NCBI GenBank assembly: GCA_004194705.1
Contig: SADC01001393.1
Span: forward strand, 62,001-126,000
DNA from: Ditylenchus dipsaci
Taxonomy: Eukaryota; Nematoda; Chromadorea; Rhabditida; Anguinidae
Direction: 5' to 3'
Length of the DNA stretch: 64,000 nt
Shown one piece after another: positions 1 to 10,100 of this stretch. The number at the start of each line of letters is the position of its first letter. Positions within the stretch are counted from its first letter, which is position 1. Both the position numbers and the translations under genes were made by a program. The notes below the pieces were generated by a model, which saw only the letters and a list, made by a program, of their open reading frames with translations, was not told where the DNA came from and did no database searches.

Positions 1-235
1 TTTAGTGTACACCGTCTTTCAAATTTAGGTGTACACTAAATCGGGGGTTGCCGGTCTAAATGCAAATCTGAAGTATTATTTAGAAATGATCGGCAAAATC
101 GGAATCCTTGCGATATTTTGAACTAGACTGACGAATCAGAACTGACAAAAGATTTCAAAAATCGATGTAAAAAAAGTGTCGGGCCCAGGCGGGTACGAAC
201 TTTTGGGGTGTGCACTAAATCGGGAGTCGACTGTA
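1..235. mobile_element. pogo/mariner-like MITE, right part (left end outside window)
   Basis: The stretch ends in GGGAGTCGACTGTA, the inverse of the TACAGTCGACTCYC start seen at 32543 and 40961. It also contains the internal word GTGTCGGGCCCAGGCGG, found again near 24605 and 45825. TA-flanked ends of this kind fit non-autonomous pogo/Tigger-like elements. The copy is cut by the window start. Confidence 0.6.
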
Positions 236-344
236 CCCAACTAGCTATAAGGTCCAGGGAACGGGTGCAAAAGATTTTAAGGGTATGAGCAAACACTTCG
301 TGTTGAAAGTAGTGCTAGCGGCTTCTTCGAAGCCTGGAATTTCC

Positions 345-960
345 GTAGGTAACAGGAAGATTTCGGTAACAGGTATTTTAGGTAACAGGTATTTTTGGTA
401 ACAGGCAATTTTGATAAAAAAAATAAAGATTCAGGTCACGTCAATAGGTAACAGGTTTTTTACAGGTTTGATTTAGTCCTATTAAACAGGATTTGCCATA
501 TGATTTTGCATATGATAGGCAGGTTTGTTTTTGAATTTGACGAAAAAGAATTTTTTCAGGTGAAACAGGTGGATATCCACCTGACCGAGAGATACCACCC
601 CCGTTTTGGAGTTCGGATGGGTGAAATCGTGATTTTGGTCCTATTAAACAGGATTTGCCATACGAATCTACATATGATAGGAAAGTTTATTCTTAACTTT
701 TCGCAGTTTTTATTTTTCAGGCCATCCACCTGGATGTCCACCTGGCCAGGTGGTACCTACCCAGGTTTTGTGATTTCGGTGTAGAAAATCGGGAATTAAA
801 TCTTAACAATCCCAATCTCCCGCAAAATTTAACATAAGATAGGAAGGTTTGTTTTCGGTTTAAAAAAATTTAATTTTTCAGGTTCTCCAGCTGGTCTCCA
901 GCTCGTCAGGTGGTACGTACCCTCGGTTTTGGGATTTTGGTTAATAAAATCTCAATTTTG
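345..960. repeat. GGTAACAGG array followed by three diverged ~175-bp tandem units
   Basis: Positions 345-460 hold about six copies of GGTAACAGG at irregular spacing. From about 470 to 960, three units of roughly 170-180 bp follow. The first two begin with GGTCCTATTAAACAGGATTTGCC, and all hold a CATATGATAGG-like word and a T-rich TTTTTCAGG word. Each then carries a small palindromic word such as AGGTGGATATCCACCT or CATCCACCTGGATG. Related units occur at 44690-45420 and 59215-59395. Short open frames here are by-products of the repeat. Confidence 0.6.
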
Positions 961-1044
961 GTTTCGACAAACCCTATTCCTAGCACGAATTTACATACAA
1001 TAGCTTTATTCGTTTAAAGCTGGGCTGCCATGTGTCCTTTTAAA

Positions 1045-1212
1045 AAGATTTGTCCTTTTTTTTAAAATCCCAAATCTTTTTTTTTTCTTTTGAGATTTTC
1101 AGTCAAAATCTTTTTTTCGCTTCAAAATGGCAATAAGCACTAGATAAAATTCACTTTTTTCTTCAAAAATGGTCAAAATGTTCCTTTTTGCCCAAATGTG
1201 CTTTTTTAATTT
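1045..1212. repeat. Dispersed repeat, copy 1 (hAT-MITE-like interior)
   Basis: The segment around TCGCTTCAAAATGGCAATAAGC and AATGGTCAAAATGTTCC recurs as a direct copy at 3250-3390. It recurs inverted and complete in the hAT MITE at 42580-42788, and related at 50987-51175. It appears to be an incomplete copy of that family. Confidence 0.55.
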
Positions 1213-1278
1213 TGAGATGGCAGCGTTGGTTTAATGGTACAGCAGTATTTTTGAATCCCGTGCGGGACCCACCACGAT
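1213..1278 (+). other. tRNA-like / SINE-head sequence
   Basis: TGGTTTAATGGTA resembles a polymerase III A box and TTTTGAATCCCG, about 30 bases on, resembles a B box. The segment ends in CCCACCACG. A cloverleaf could not be folded convincingly, so this is read as a tRNA-derived repeat and not as a functional tRNA. Confidence 0.3.
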
Positions 1279-2220
1279 TATTTCAAACTCAATTCACCAG
1301 CCGAATTTAACAAAAAAAACCTGACTTCAAACAAAGACTGATGCTGTGCTCTATTTTCGGCAGGACTCATTTCTCGAAACTTATTACCGCGTCTGCTAAT
1401 ATCGGTATGCAAGTGTCGCGTCTGTATATGTCAACATGTGAATACAACTTTTTGAATGTATAGTCTGTAAATTACAATACACAAATTTAAAGCTACGAAA
1501 TGTTACATCTGCTAGTGTCGCACCGTAAATGTTGTAATAGAAATGTTAAGTCGCAAATTTCAGACTACATATCTCGCATCTGCAAGGGTAATATCTAAAT
1601 ATGTCGCTATGGTAATGCGTAATTGCACAAAACCTATCGCAAATGTCGAATTTGTAATCAGACAGTCTGAAAATGAATTCTGCACCTGTTAGCCATTATT
1701 TGTCACCAGGCCAAAAAATAAGTATAAAATCTGGTGAGAACCATGAATTTCAAGTAAGTCAATTTTTGGGTACTCTATTTTTGACTTATTAACTTCAAAT
1801 TAACTTCATATTAACTGGCTCTAGCTCAGTTTTCCTATAGTCAACCCCAGTCACCCAATATCTCATTTCGCTTCTCAGGAGAAATTCTTTTAAATTAGTC
1901 CAATCGTTTCCGGTTGACCGTCAAAAATTCCGAACAACTGAGCGAAAGTTCGAAAAATTTACATTTTGCAAAATCCCAAATTTAGTCACAAATGACAGTT
2001 CTCGCAAAATTTCGTGTCCAAAAGCAAAAAATTTATTTCATATTCCTGTTCAGCACAATCAGCGTAACAAGACTAGTAGAAAACTTTCTCTAAAAAGTAG
2101 CTTTCTGATGCGGAAAACAGCTTTTTAGTAAAACGTTTGCCAAAAATAGATATGATAATTTCCGCAAAACTTCATGTTTTAACACGAGAAAGGCGGACTG
2201 TAACAATTGACTACCTGGGG
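1279..2220. other. Intergenic; degenerate ATGTCGC-type repeat, no gene seen
   Basis: From about 1385 to 1660 the words GTCGCGTCTG, GTCGCACC and AATGTCG recur loosely at 20-30 bp. This resembles the clearer array at 38750-39190. No exon with convincing splice sites or protein similarity was found on either strand. Confidence 0.35.
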
Positions 2221-2224
2221 GTTT

Positions 2225-2415
2225 TCAGTTGAAGCTTTTTTATGCATGTTACATTTTACTTGACTCAAGTATGAGTCATTCTCCAGTCTGAGTGCTTCGA
2301 CAATGGTAAATAATTGAAGTGCTTAGACTAGAGTATGTTCATAGTTGAGTCTCAATAGAGCATCAGTAAGTCAAGGTGTGGTTAGTTAGACCGTGATTCA
2401 TGATGTGATCTTATT
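2225..2415 (+). repeat. Dispersed repeat, inverted partner of 62735-62915
   Basis: The tract from TATGCATGTTACATTTTACTTGACTCAAG to GCATCAGTAAGTCAAGGTG matches the reverse complement of 62740-62910 with modest divergence. The two copies lie 60 kb apart in opposite orientation. No coding potential is seen. Confidence 0.6.
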
Positions 2416-3230
2416 TGACTGTATCACATTTGACTGTATCTTTCCACAATTTTCTGTTTTCGTTTTTTACACACATATCAGTCGACTTAAGTATTTATCA
2501 CGCTAATCCTATTATTTGATTGCTAAATCTGAGATTTTTTTGTGGAAGTTCTGTGTTGTTTCTGTAATTGATTTTAATAAAAAAAAATTGTTTAAAGCTA
2601 TCTGATGCCTGAAAAGAGCCAAAAGCAGCAGCAAGAAGAAGCACAGGCGTGAAAAGGACTAGCTTCGAAAGAGCAAAATGAAGGTAGATGATTTTTTTCA
2701 GCATGCAAACTAATTAGTTTTAATTAAAAGAAGAAGAGTGTTATCGCAAGCCTGAACTGAGCGTAGGCCTTCAGGGTGGCGATAGTTTGCCTGGGGCTAT
2801 CCCGGTCGTAAATCGACTTGGTGAACACGTCTTCCCGACGAAAAGGGGACTCCTAAGGTATTTTATGTGGAGTCAGGCAACTCAACCACGTCAATAAAAA
2901 ATCTCATCTAAGTAAAGGGGCCTTTTACTCTATTTCAAGCAGTTATCTTACGCAAGGCCACTCAACAAGCTTGAAGAGGCACTTCATCTGAACCAAAGCG
3001 AGTCTTGCCTTGGTAGATTGTGTTTGGTACTATTTAATAATAGGATTTTTACAATTTCAGTTAAACATTTAGAATTTGAACTCAAAACAATCATATGTAG
3101 GTTTTGCATTGAGCATATAAAATATAGATTTGGAATTTTTCGATAGAAAAAAATTAATTTAGGTGGCCTTATGGCCTCCTCTTGGCTCAGATCTAAACGC
3201 GAAGCTTTTTCTTATAACAACAATACCGGG
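2416..3230. other. Intergenic sequence without a recognised gene
   Basis: A stretch near 2735-3010 is less AT-rich than its surroundings, with words such as TGGCGATAGTTTGCC and GGGGCTATCCCGG. It could be a structured RNA or an old repeat. No open frame, tRNA fold or known RNA motif could be supported. Confidence 0.25.
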
Positions 3231-3726
3231 CCCCAGGTACCCTAGTTTTTATTTTTGAAAATTTAGTCAAAATCTTTTTTTTCGCTTCAGAATGGTAATA
3301 AGCACTAGATAAAATGCACTTTTTCTTCAAGAATGGTCAAAATGTCCTTTCTTTACCCAATGTCCTTTTTAAATTTTTAATTCGGGGCCCTGTTGATCCT
3401 CCTGGTGCACTGGAAAAGCTGGAAAGTTTTCTATAATTATTCGCTTCTGTTTGTCTGTTTGTTTCTCGAAAAAAACAGTAGCAGAAACAGAAAAACAGAA
3501 GTGAAAAAAACACAGAAAAACAGAACCGGCTGCGGCCCTGGTATATATCCCTCTCCTCTATTCAAGCATCGAAGCAGAATTCGTCAACGAATCACACATT
3601 TTATAAATCTAGAGAAATGTAGCAGAAATCTTCAACTATTCAGTTCAAATTTCATCGGTTTGGCGGCCATAAAAATTTTAATTGGCTTTCTGTTCAGAAC
3701 TATGCGAATGGTTCATATGCATTTCT

Positions 3727-3882
3727 GGCTCTAGGTATATTCATCCTCGGTATATTCATCCTCGGTATATTCATCCTCGGTATATTCATCCCCGGTATAT
3801 TCATCCTCGGTATATTCATCCTCGGTAAATTCATCCTCCGGTAAATTCATTCTCTAATTTTGTCTTGACAGGAATAATTGGG
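3727..3882 (+). repeat. 15-bp minisatellite GGTATATTCATCCTC, about eight units
   Basis: Six nearly perfect units of GGTATATTCATCCTC are followed by two GGTAAATTCAT variants and the unique tail TTTTGTCTTGACAGGAATAATT. An inverted, shorter copy (tail, then two GGATGAATTTACC units) is at 6940-7002. The two may be ends of one 3.2-kb composite. Confidence 0.8.
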
Positions 3883-3911
3883 TAAAAATATTTCTTTGTC
3901 CTGATCTTCTC

Positions 3912-4668
3912 CGTGGTGCGCAGAACAGATAAATTTATCTGAACCGATAAATTTATCTATCAGATAAAATTCAAATTATTTTTATCTGACAGATAAAATT
4001 TATCTGCCAGACAAAATTTATTTGCCATATAAAATTTTATCTGACAGATAAAATTTCATCGGTCAGATACAATTCGAGTCTTAAATGAAAATCAATATAA
4101 ATTAAAAAATAAGTTCTACACTTGCAAATCTAAAGAATTTTTTAAAAAGAATGGTGATTAAAGGGGCATGATCGTGCCCGATGGGGTGGAAAGGCGCGAA
4201 CCAGCAGTTCTTTTCTTTCTCGATAAATTTTACATTCGTTCTAGCCTAGATTTTTTAGTTTTCTGTCTAGTTTTTAAAAGCAGTATAAGGTCATCTATAT
4301 CAGATTTGACGCAGAACGAGTGAAAAATGGGACGATTCGAAAAAATTCGAAAAAAAAAATGCTGGTTCACGCCTTAACGCACGGGCATGCCCCTTTAAAA
4401 TACTTGACGGTTTCAAAATTTTTGAGCCAGCATTTTTGCGAAACTCATCAAATTTTTTAGCCATTATTATTTTTATAATTTCTATAGATTTGCAAGTATG
4501 GAACCCATTCTTTAATTTTATATTTATTCTTATTCAAAACTCGAATTTTATCTGTCATACACAATTTTATCTGGCAGATAATTTTATATGTCAGATGAAA
4601 ATAATTTGAATTTTATCTGTTAGATAAATTTATCGGTTCAGATAAATTTATCTGTTTTGCGCACCACG
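3912..4668. mobile_element. Foldback element with mirrored GATAAATTTATCTG arrays
   Basis: Terminal inverted repeats (TIRs) start CGTGGTGCGCAGAACAGATA and end TCTGTTTTGCGCACCACG. Both arms consist of imperfect copies of a 14-20-bp word built on CAGATAAATTTATCTG. The right arm is the inverse of the left. A TTAA-flanked MITE (4158-4398) sits near the centre. Confidence 0.8.
4158..4398. mobile_element. TTAA-flanked MITE, family member 1
   Basis: Starts TTAAAGGGGCATGATCG and ends GGGCATGCCCCTTTAA. Inner arms share GGCGCGAACCAGCAG / CTGCTGGTTCACGCC-type words. TTAA is present at both ends, as expected for TTAA-specific (piggyBac-type) transposition. Close relatives: 11340-11582, 40455-40695, 61518-61756. 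Nested in the 3912-4668 foldback. Confidence 0.75.
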
Positions 4669-4892
4669 TCTTCTCTCAATGGTAAAGATGCAACCTTTAA
4701 GGTTTAGATATACCCTTTAAAGTTTAGATCCTCCCTAAATGGTCGAGGTCGACCTTCGATAGTACCGGAGTGAGTGGGTCGTGACGTACCTAGGTATAGG
4801 TAGGTGAGCGAGGTGCCTGAGTAGATTAGCCAGGAGAGTAAGTAGTAAAAACTTTTTAGGGTATTTTGGGCCCTTTTTGGTGATTTATCAAA

Positions 4893-5950
4893 TTTTTCGG
4901 CTAGGGGAAACTTGCCAAAAACGAAATTTGCCAAACGTATGTTTTGCCAAAACGAAATTTGCCAAATCGAAATGCGCCAAAACGAAATTTGCCAAATCGA
5001 AATGCGCCAAAACGAAATATGCAATACGAAATTTGCCAAAGCGAAATTTGGCCAACGAACCAACAGGGGGGACCAAGGCAGTTTTTACGTTTTTTTTAAA
5101 TTTTCGAAATTGTGTCCTAACCAACTAAAACCACCCCAAACCAGCAAAAACCATCCAAATCACCCAAAACCACACAAAATCACACCAAACCTTTCAAAAC
5201 TTCACCAAACAAATTTTAAATTTAATAAATTATAATTAATAAATTATAATAAATTTAATTTAAATTTTTAGTCTGAACAACCAAACCAAGTGGTCGTCCA
5301 CTTGGATCAAAAATTTTTTTTATGTTTTTGAGTTCCAAAACCTATTTTCTGGACTAATTAGTGCACGCTGAACATGGTTTGACAGTGGTAAAATCACGTT
5401 TTATCAAGAAATTTTTGAGTTTTGGGGAATAATTGATTTTGGTAAAATCAATTATTTGCCAAATCTCAAAAAATAACTGAGAAAACGGCATTTTGCCACT
5501 GTCAAACCATGTTCAGCGTGCACGAATTAGTCCAGAAAATAGGTTTTGGAACCCGAAAACGTAAAAAAAAATTTTTGATCCAAGTGGACGACCACTTGGT
5601 TGGTTCAGACTAAAAATTCAAATTCCCGCAAAATTTTGCTTGGTAGTTTTGGATGGTTTGGGGTGGTTTGGGGTGTTTTGGTTGTTTAGTGTGATTTTGG
5701 GTGGTTTTTGCTGTTTTAGGTGGTTTTTGCTTGTTTGGGGTGGTTTTAGGTGGTTAGGACACAGTTTCGAAAATTTCGAAAAAAACGTAAAAACTGCCTT
5801 GGTCCCCCTGTTGGTTCGTTGGCCAAATTTCGTTTCGGCAAATTTCGTTTTGGCATATTTCGTTTTGGCGCATTTCGATTTGGCAAATTTCGTTTTGGCA
5901 AATTTCGTTTTGGCAAATTTCGTTTTTGGCAAGTTTCCCCTAGCCAATTT
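4893..5950. mobile_element. Foldback element with mirrored CGAAATTTGCCAAAA arrays
   Basis: Arms are related from TTTTTCGGCTAGGGGAAACTTGCC (left) to GGCAAGTTTCCCCTAGCC (right). Each arm holds, outside to inside: a 15-bp tandem array of CGAAATTTGCCAAAA variants; a unique block (GGACCAAGGCAGTTTTTACG); a CCAAACCACCC-rich array; and a core palindrome bounded by CCAAGTGGTCGTCCACTTGG (5276-5615). The open frames on both strands are artefacts of the 15-bp period. Confidence 0.85.
5247..5632. mobile_element. CCAAGTGG foldback MITE, copy 1
   Basis: Left end ...TTAGTCTGAACAACCAAACC and right end GGTTGGTTCAGACTAA are inverse. Next inside lie CCAAGTGGTCGTCCACTTGG and its mirror. Inner arms share GCACGCTGAACATGGTTTGACAGTGG. 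Other copies: 8910-9293, 26348-26695, 26829-27117 (truncated). Confidence 0.8.
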
Positions 5951-6420
5951 TTCTTGCTGGAGCTGAGCAAAAAGACTCTAAATGCATTTTTGATCAAGAG
6001 TCTGTCTCGGAATTATGTCTAAGGTAAGTCTGTGCGCGCATTTCCATCAACCAAGCCCCATGCGCCCCCTTCGGGGGCGCAGGGGCTTTGTTGCTTGGGG
6101 TTGAGATGCGCACACACACATACCTGAGACACAAATCACTCGAAAGTGACTCTGGATGCAAAAAAAACATATGCATACCAGAGTTTATATACAGTCAACT
6201 CCCTCCATAGTGCACACTCAAGGGACCGGCGCCAGGTGTGCACTATGGCGGGTAGTGCACTAAGGCGGGGGCTTACTATGAAGGGAGTTGACTGTGGGGT
6301 AGCCAACCACATCGGAACGGGTGTGCACTATGGCGGGGTGTACACTATGGCGGATGTACACTATGGAGGGAGTTGACTGTATGCGGTAGGCTCCAGAAAG
6401 TAAAACCTGTTCAAAATCTA
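5950..6420. mobile_element. Fragment of UUCG-hairpin (C-run) foldback family with nested MITE
   Basis: Contains the module shared with 25268-26272, 34138-34857, 50225-50955 and 55082-56035: ATGTCTAAGGTAAGT; a GC-rich hairpin closed by TTCG (6052-6088); CATACCTGAGACACAAATCACTCGAAAG; and a second hairpin CTCTGGATGCA...TGCATACCAGAG. The C-run TIRs are not present. A pogo-like MITE (6190-6381) lies in the TTTATTTATGCGG tail. Confidence 0.7.
6190..6381. mobile_element. pogo-like MITE nested in hairpin element
   Basis: Begins TACAGTCAACTCCCTCCATAG and ends CTATGGAGGGAGTTGACTGTA. The TA dinucleotides are the target duplication. The interior is made of repeats of GTGCACTATGGCGGG. Removing it restores the GAGTTTATA-TGCGGTAGG tail seen in the other hairpin elements. 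Confidence 0.85.
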
Positions 6421-6935
6421 TCATTTTTACCAAGATTTTGCTCAAGAGGGGTTAAAATTTGGTCAAAAATACCCTAAAAGACCGACTATTCTCTGGGGGT
6501 GGGTGGCGAATTTTTCGTGTATGCCGTAACTGGGGCTCCTGCAAGTCAAATCGCTGTTTTAGTATTATTAAGCCGTGTTCAGGATACGATTATGTTACAA
6601 TGATTTTTACTTACTTTAATCCAAATCCAAAATTTGGAGTTTGATGTGGATAACCATTTGGGGAGGTACCAGATGGTTCTCCTACCTATCCTCAGGATTA
6701 CCATTTTTATAAAAACGATTTTATGAATGTTGAACAAGAAAATTGATGTCTGTTACCACCAGGATTGGAACCTGTAACTTTAAGATTTGGAGGGACATGT
6801 GGAGAATACATGTTTGAGTTCGTTCTAATGTACGCTGGCCCATTCTGCGCCTAAGCACAAGGCACAAAAGGTGGGCTACTGTAGTGTGGAGATGATCCAG
6901 AGTCCTGCTCCTCGGGAAAAAATTCAAAAAGTATG
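6420..6935. other. Intergenic; no gene recognised
   Basis: Words such as GGTTCTCCTACC (6677) and CACCAGG suggest old repeat sequence. The short open frames at 6459 and 6721 show no recognisable protein features. Confidence 0.3.
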
Positions 6936-7116
6936 ATAATGAAAATTATTCCTGTCAAGACAAAATTAGAGGATGAATTTACCAGAGGATGAATTTACCG
7001 CTGCCCTGCATTTCTGGCTTGAATTGTTTGCAAGATTGCGTTTTCCATGCCTTTAGATTCCATTATTGTTCACCACAATAAATTTCAGCTGCTAGTGAAG
7101 TGAGGAAAAAATACTG

Positions 7117-10100
7117 ATGACGTTGCTGCTGCGCAAGGGAGCTCTTTCTCGGTGTATTCTGGCTATGTCTTCTCGTCCTATCAGCTCGGAGTGCAGGTCT
7201 TTGGGTGCTTTAAGAACTAAAGAACTACAGCTGTGCTCCAATCGATCCCCTATTCTGTTTTCTTCAACTGCTCAAAAAAGTAGAAAAATCAATTTTCGGC
7301 TTATTTCTTATACGTCAATGGGTAATCACTTTAAATTTTTTGGAGCTTGCCATCATAATCGTCTAAATTCCGCTTCATTTAAAAATTTCCAGTTTCCAAG
7401 TGGGCTCGTGGTCGTGATGCGATGGGCCAGAATTGGACCGGCTTGGGCTCGAGTTGCGCATCCGGAAAATCCGGAGTTCTACACACGTGACAAGCCTTTA
7501 AAGCTAAGACAACCGGAGGATACAAAGTAAGAATTAATTTTTGAAGCCGGACAGGCTGTGCAACATTTGCTGAATTCGTTTAACCCTTTTTTAAATTATC
7601 AGTTTCACCTACCGTATTGCACATAACCATGTTCTTCGGGGCGAATTTCTGCGTGCAGATCACATCATGACTGCTTTGGTGGGGGCTTGTTCTTCACCTT
7701 ACTGTTCTACAATCTGTATTGGCATCCTGACCAGTTGGTGGTATGTTTTTTGTCCATTTACAACACTCCACAACAGTTACTTTAGGGTCATTTCTATGAG
7801 CCTTATGTCGGTGAGGAATTCACAGACGAAGAATTGGGCATTCCGCCAGATGATGCACCAGATCCCGAGTATTGGTACGGGTTTTAGCATAACTTTTAGT
7901 ATATAATTGCTTATGGCTCCTTCACGACGTAAGTGTAAATGTAACTGTAAGTGCGAATGTAAGAAGTCTTCACGATGCCAAACATTTACATTTACGCTTG
8001 CATTTACACTTACGCCTTCACGATACGAATGTAAGTGTGAATGAAAGTTTTTGACTTATCCTTACTTTCATTTCCAAAAGTCAGTTTTTTACTCAAATAC
8101 CAATTTTTGAGGTTTTATAACTAACATTGAACTCCTCGCTATTAATAAAACACTTTTAGTATTCTCTGAAAACAATTGCTTTTAATTTTCATTTACATTT
8201 ACGTTCGTATCGCGAAGGGTAAGTGTAAGTGTAAATGTAAATGTAAGTGTTAATGTAAGTGTAAATGTAAGTGTAAATGTAAGTGTAAATGTAAGGTGTC
8301 TATACGATGCAAAAATAATTTATATTTACACTTACGTCGTGAGGAGCCATTAGGCAAAATGTAAAAAATACTGGATGAGTTTTTTATATTTTGTATAAAT
8401 TTTAAAAAATTGTAAGAGTTTTTTTGAGTAGTGTCCGGTCCGCATTTGTGTTTGGCACAAAATTCAATAATTTTTGAACGACTTTGGCATACTATGTCAG
8501 CTCAGACAAAATGGCTCAAGCTGTAATCTTGAAACGTTCCTCTAAATGAGCCATACTAAAAGTAAATATGCAAATAAACGGTCAGTTACCATTACTATTA
8601 GAATATTACAGGGTTTTTATTCAGCACGTCTCGCCAAATCAGTTTGCAGCTAATTTTAGCCTTATTGCTGACCTGGTAGGATAGTTGCACGGGCGCCGGT
8701 TTGGAGCCGCATATATTTGAGCTCTGGGGCCTATTCCAACAGTTGAAAGTTGAAAGTGTAAAGTTGAAAGTGAAAGTGAAAGTTGAAAGTTGAAAGTGAA
8801 AGTTGAAAGTTGATGGTGTTCCAACAATTGAAAGTGACTCACTTTCAACTTTCACTTTCAACTTTCACTTCCTTCTATATATTTCTAAATTTTTAAATTC
8901 GTACATTTTGCGGGAATTCAAATTTTACAGTTTGAACCAACCAAACCAAGTGGTCGTCCACTTGGTGCGAAATTTTTTTTTACGTTTTTCATGTTCCAAA
9001 CCTGTTTTCTGGACTAATTCGGGCATGCTGAAGATGGTTTGATAATAGTAAAATGGCGTCTTCTCGGGTATTTTTTGAGTTTTGGTAAAGTCGAGTTTAG
9101 GTAAAATCAATTATACGTCAAAACTCAAAAAATACCCGAGAAACGGAATTTTACCACTATCAAACCATCTTCAGCACCCCGAATTAGTCCAGTAAACAGG
9201 TTTGGAAAATTAAAAACGTGAAAAAAAATTTGATCCAAGTGGACGACCACTTGGTTTGGTTGGTTCAAACTAAGAATTTAAATTCCGCAATTCCGCCTAA
9301 ATGGGACCCCATGGTTACTGATAATGGATTAAGACAAGGGTACTGTGGGTAAATTGATAACAATAATGATGTGTGGGTACCACTTTATAGGTATTCCCTG
9401 TTACTACTCGAGGTTGAAAAATAATGAAAAGATCCGAATTACATATCGAAATCGTAAAAAATACCCACAAATTTGGATTCTACGCAAAAAATTGCATCTA
9501 GAAATGACCAAAACCGAAAAAAAAATTACTTTCAACTTTCACAAAAATCGGACCACCTATTTCAACCCACCGATTTTTACCATCTACTTTCAACTTTCAC
9601 AAATTTCACTTTCAAGTGTTGGAACACTTTCACTTTCAACTTTCAACTTTCTACTTTCAACTTTCAACTGTTGGAATAGGCCCCTGAGAGGGCACCGGCG
9701 CCCAAAAGTTCATGAGGCCGGCATGGGCGCCCATTTTGTGAAACAATGACTTTTTTATTTGAGCACACATTTTGCAAATATTTTCAATATTTTCCATAAA
9801 ATAATAATTCGTTTGCTTTTAAATATTTTTTAACTAAAAAAAACAGGCGCCACCGGCGCCTTTATTTAATAAAATGTACATCACAATTTAGTTTTCAAAA
9901 GTAATTTTTAATTTAATGTAATTTCAAATAATGTAATAATAATGTAAAATAATGTAATTTTAATGTAATTTCAAATTTTTTTTATTTTTTTTTCGAATTT
10001 TTCATCTTCTATTCTTTGTTAACACGACCCCGTTTTTTATCTCAATGATCAAATGAGGCAGACTCGTCAGAGCTGACAGGGCTAAGCCTGCCCTCCCTAT

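Noticed and set aside
2735..3010. Structured RNA gene in a GC-richer stretch
   Set aside because: No known RNA motif or convincing fold could be established by eye.
3727..3850. Regular 15-bp repeats that could be mistaken for a CRISPR-like array
   Set aside because: There are no unique spacers; it is a head-to-tail minisatellite in a eukaryotic genome.
4704..5997. Several frames rich in AKTKFAK or ANFVLA repeats on both strands
   Set aside because: Periodic translation of a 15-bp DNA array inside a foldback; no start context or splice sites.
7322..7392. A 71-bp intron within NDUFB2 exon 1 (GGTAATC ... TTTCCAG)
   Set aside because: Although the sites look usable, removing it puts HPENPEFYTRDK out of frame with exon 2.
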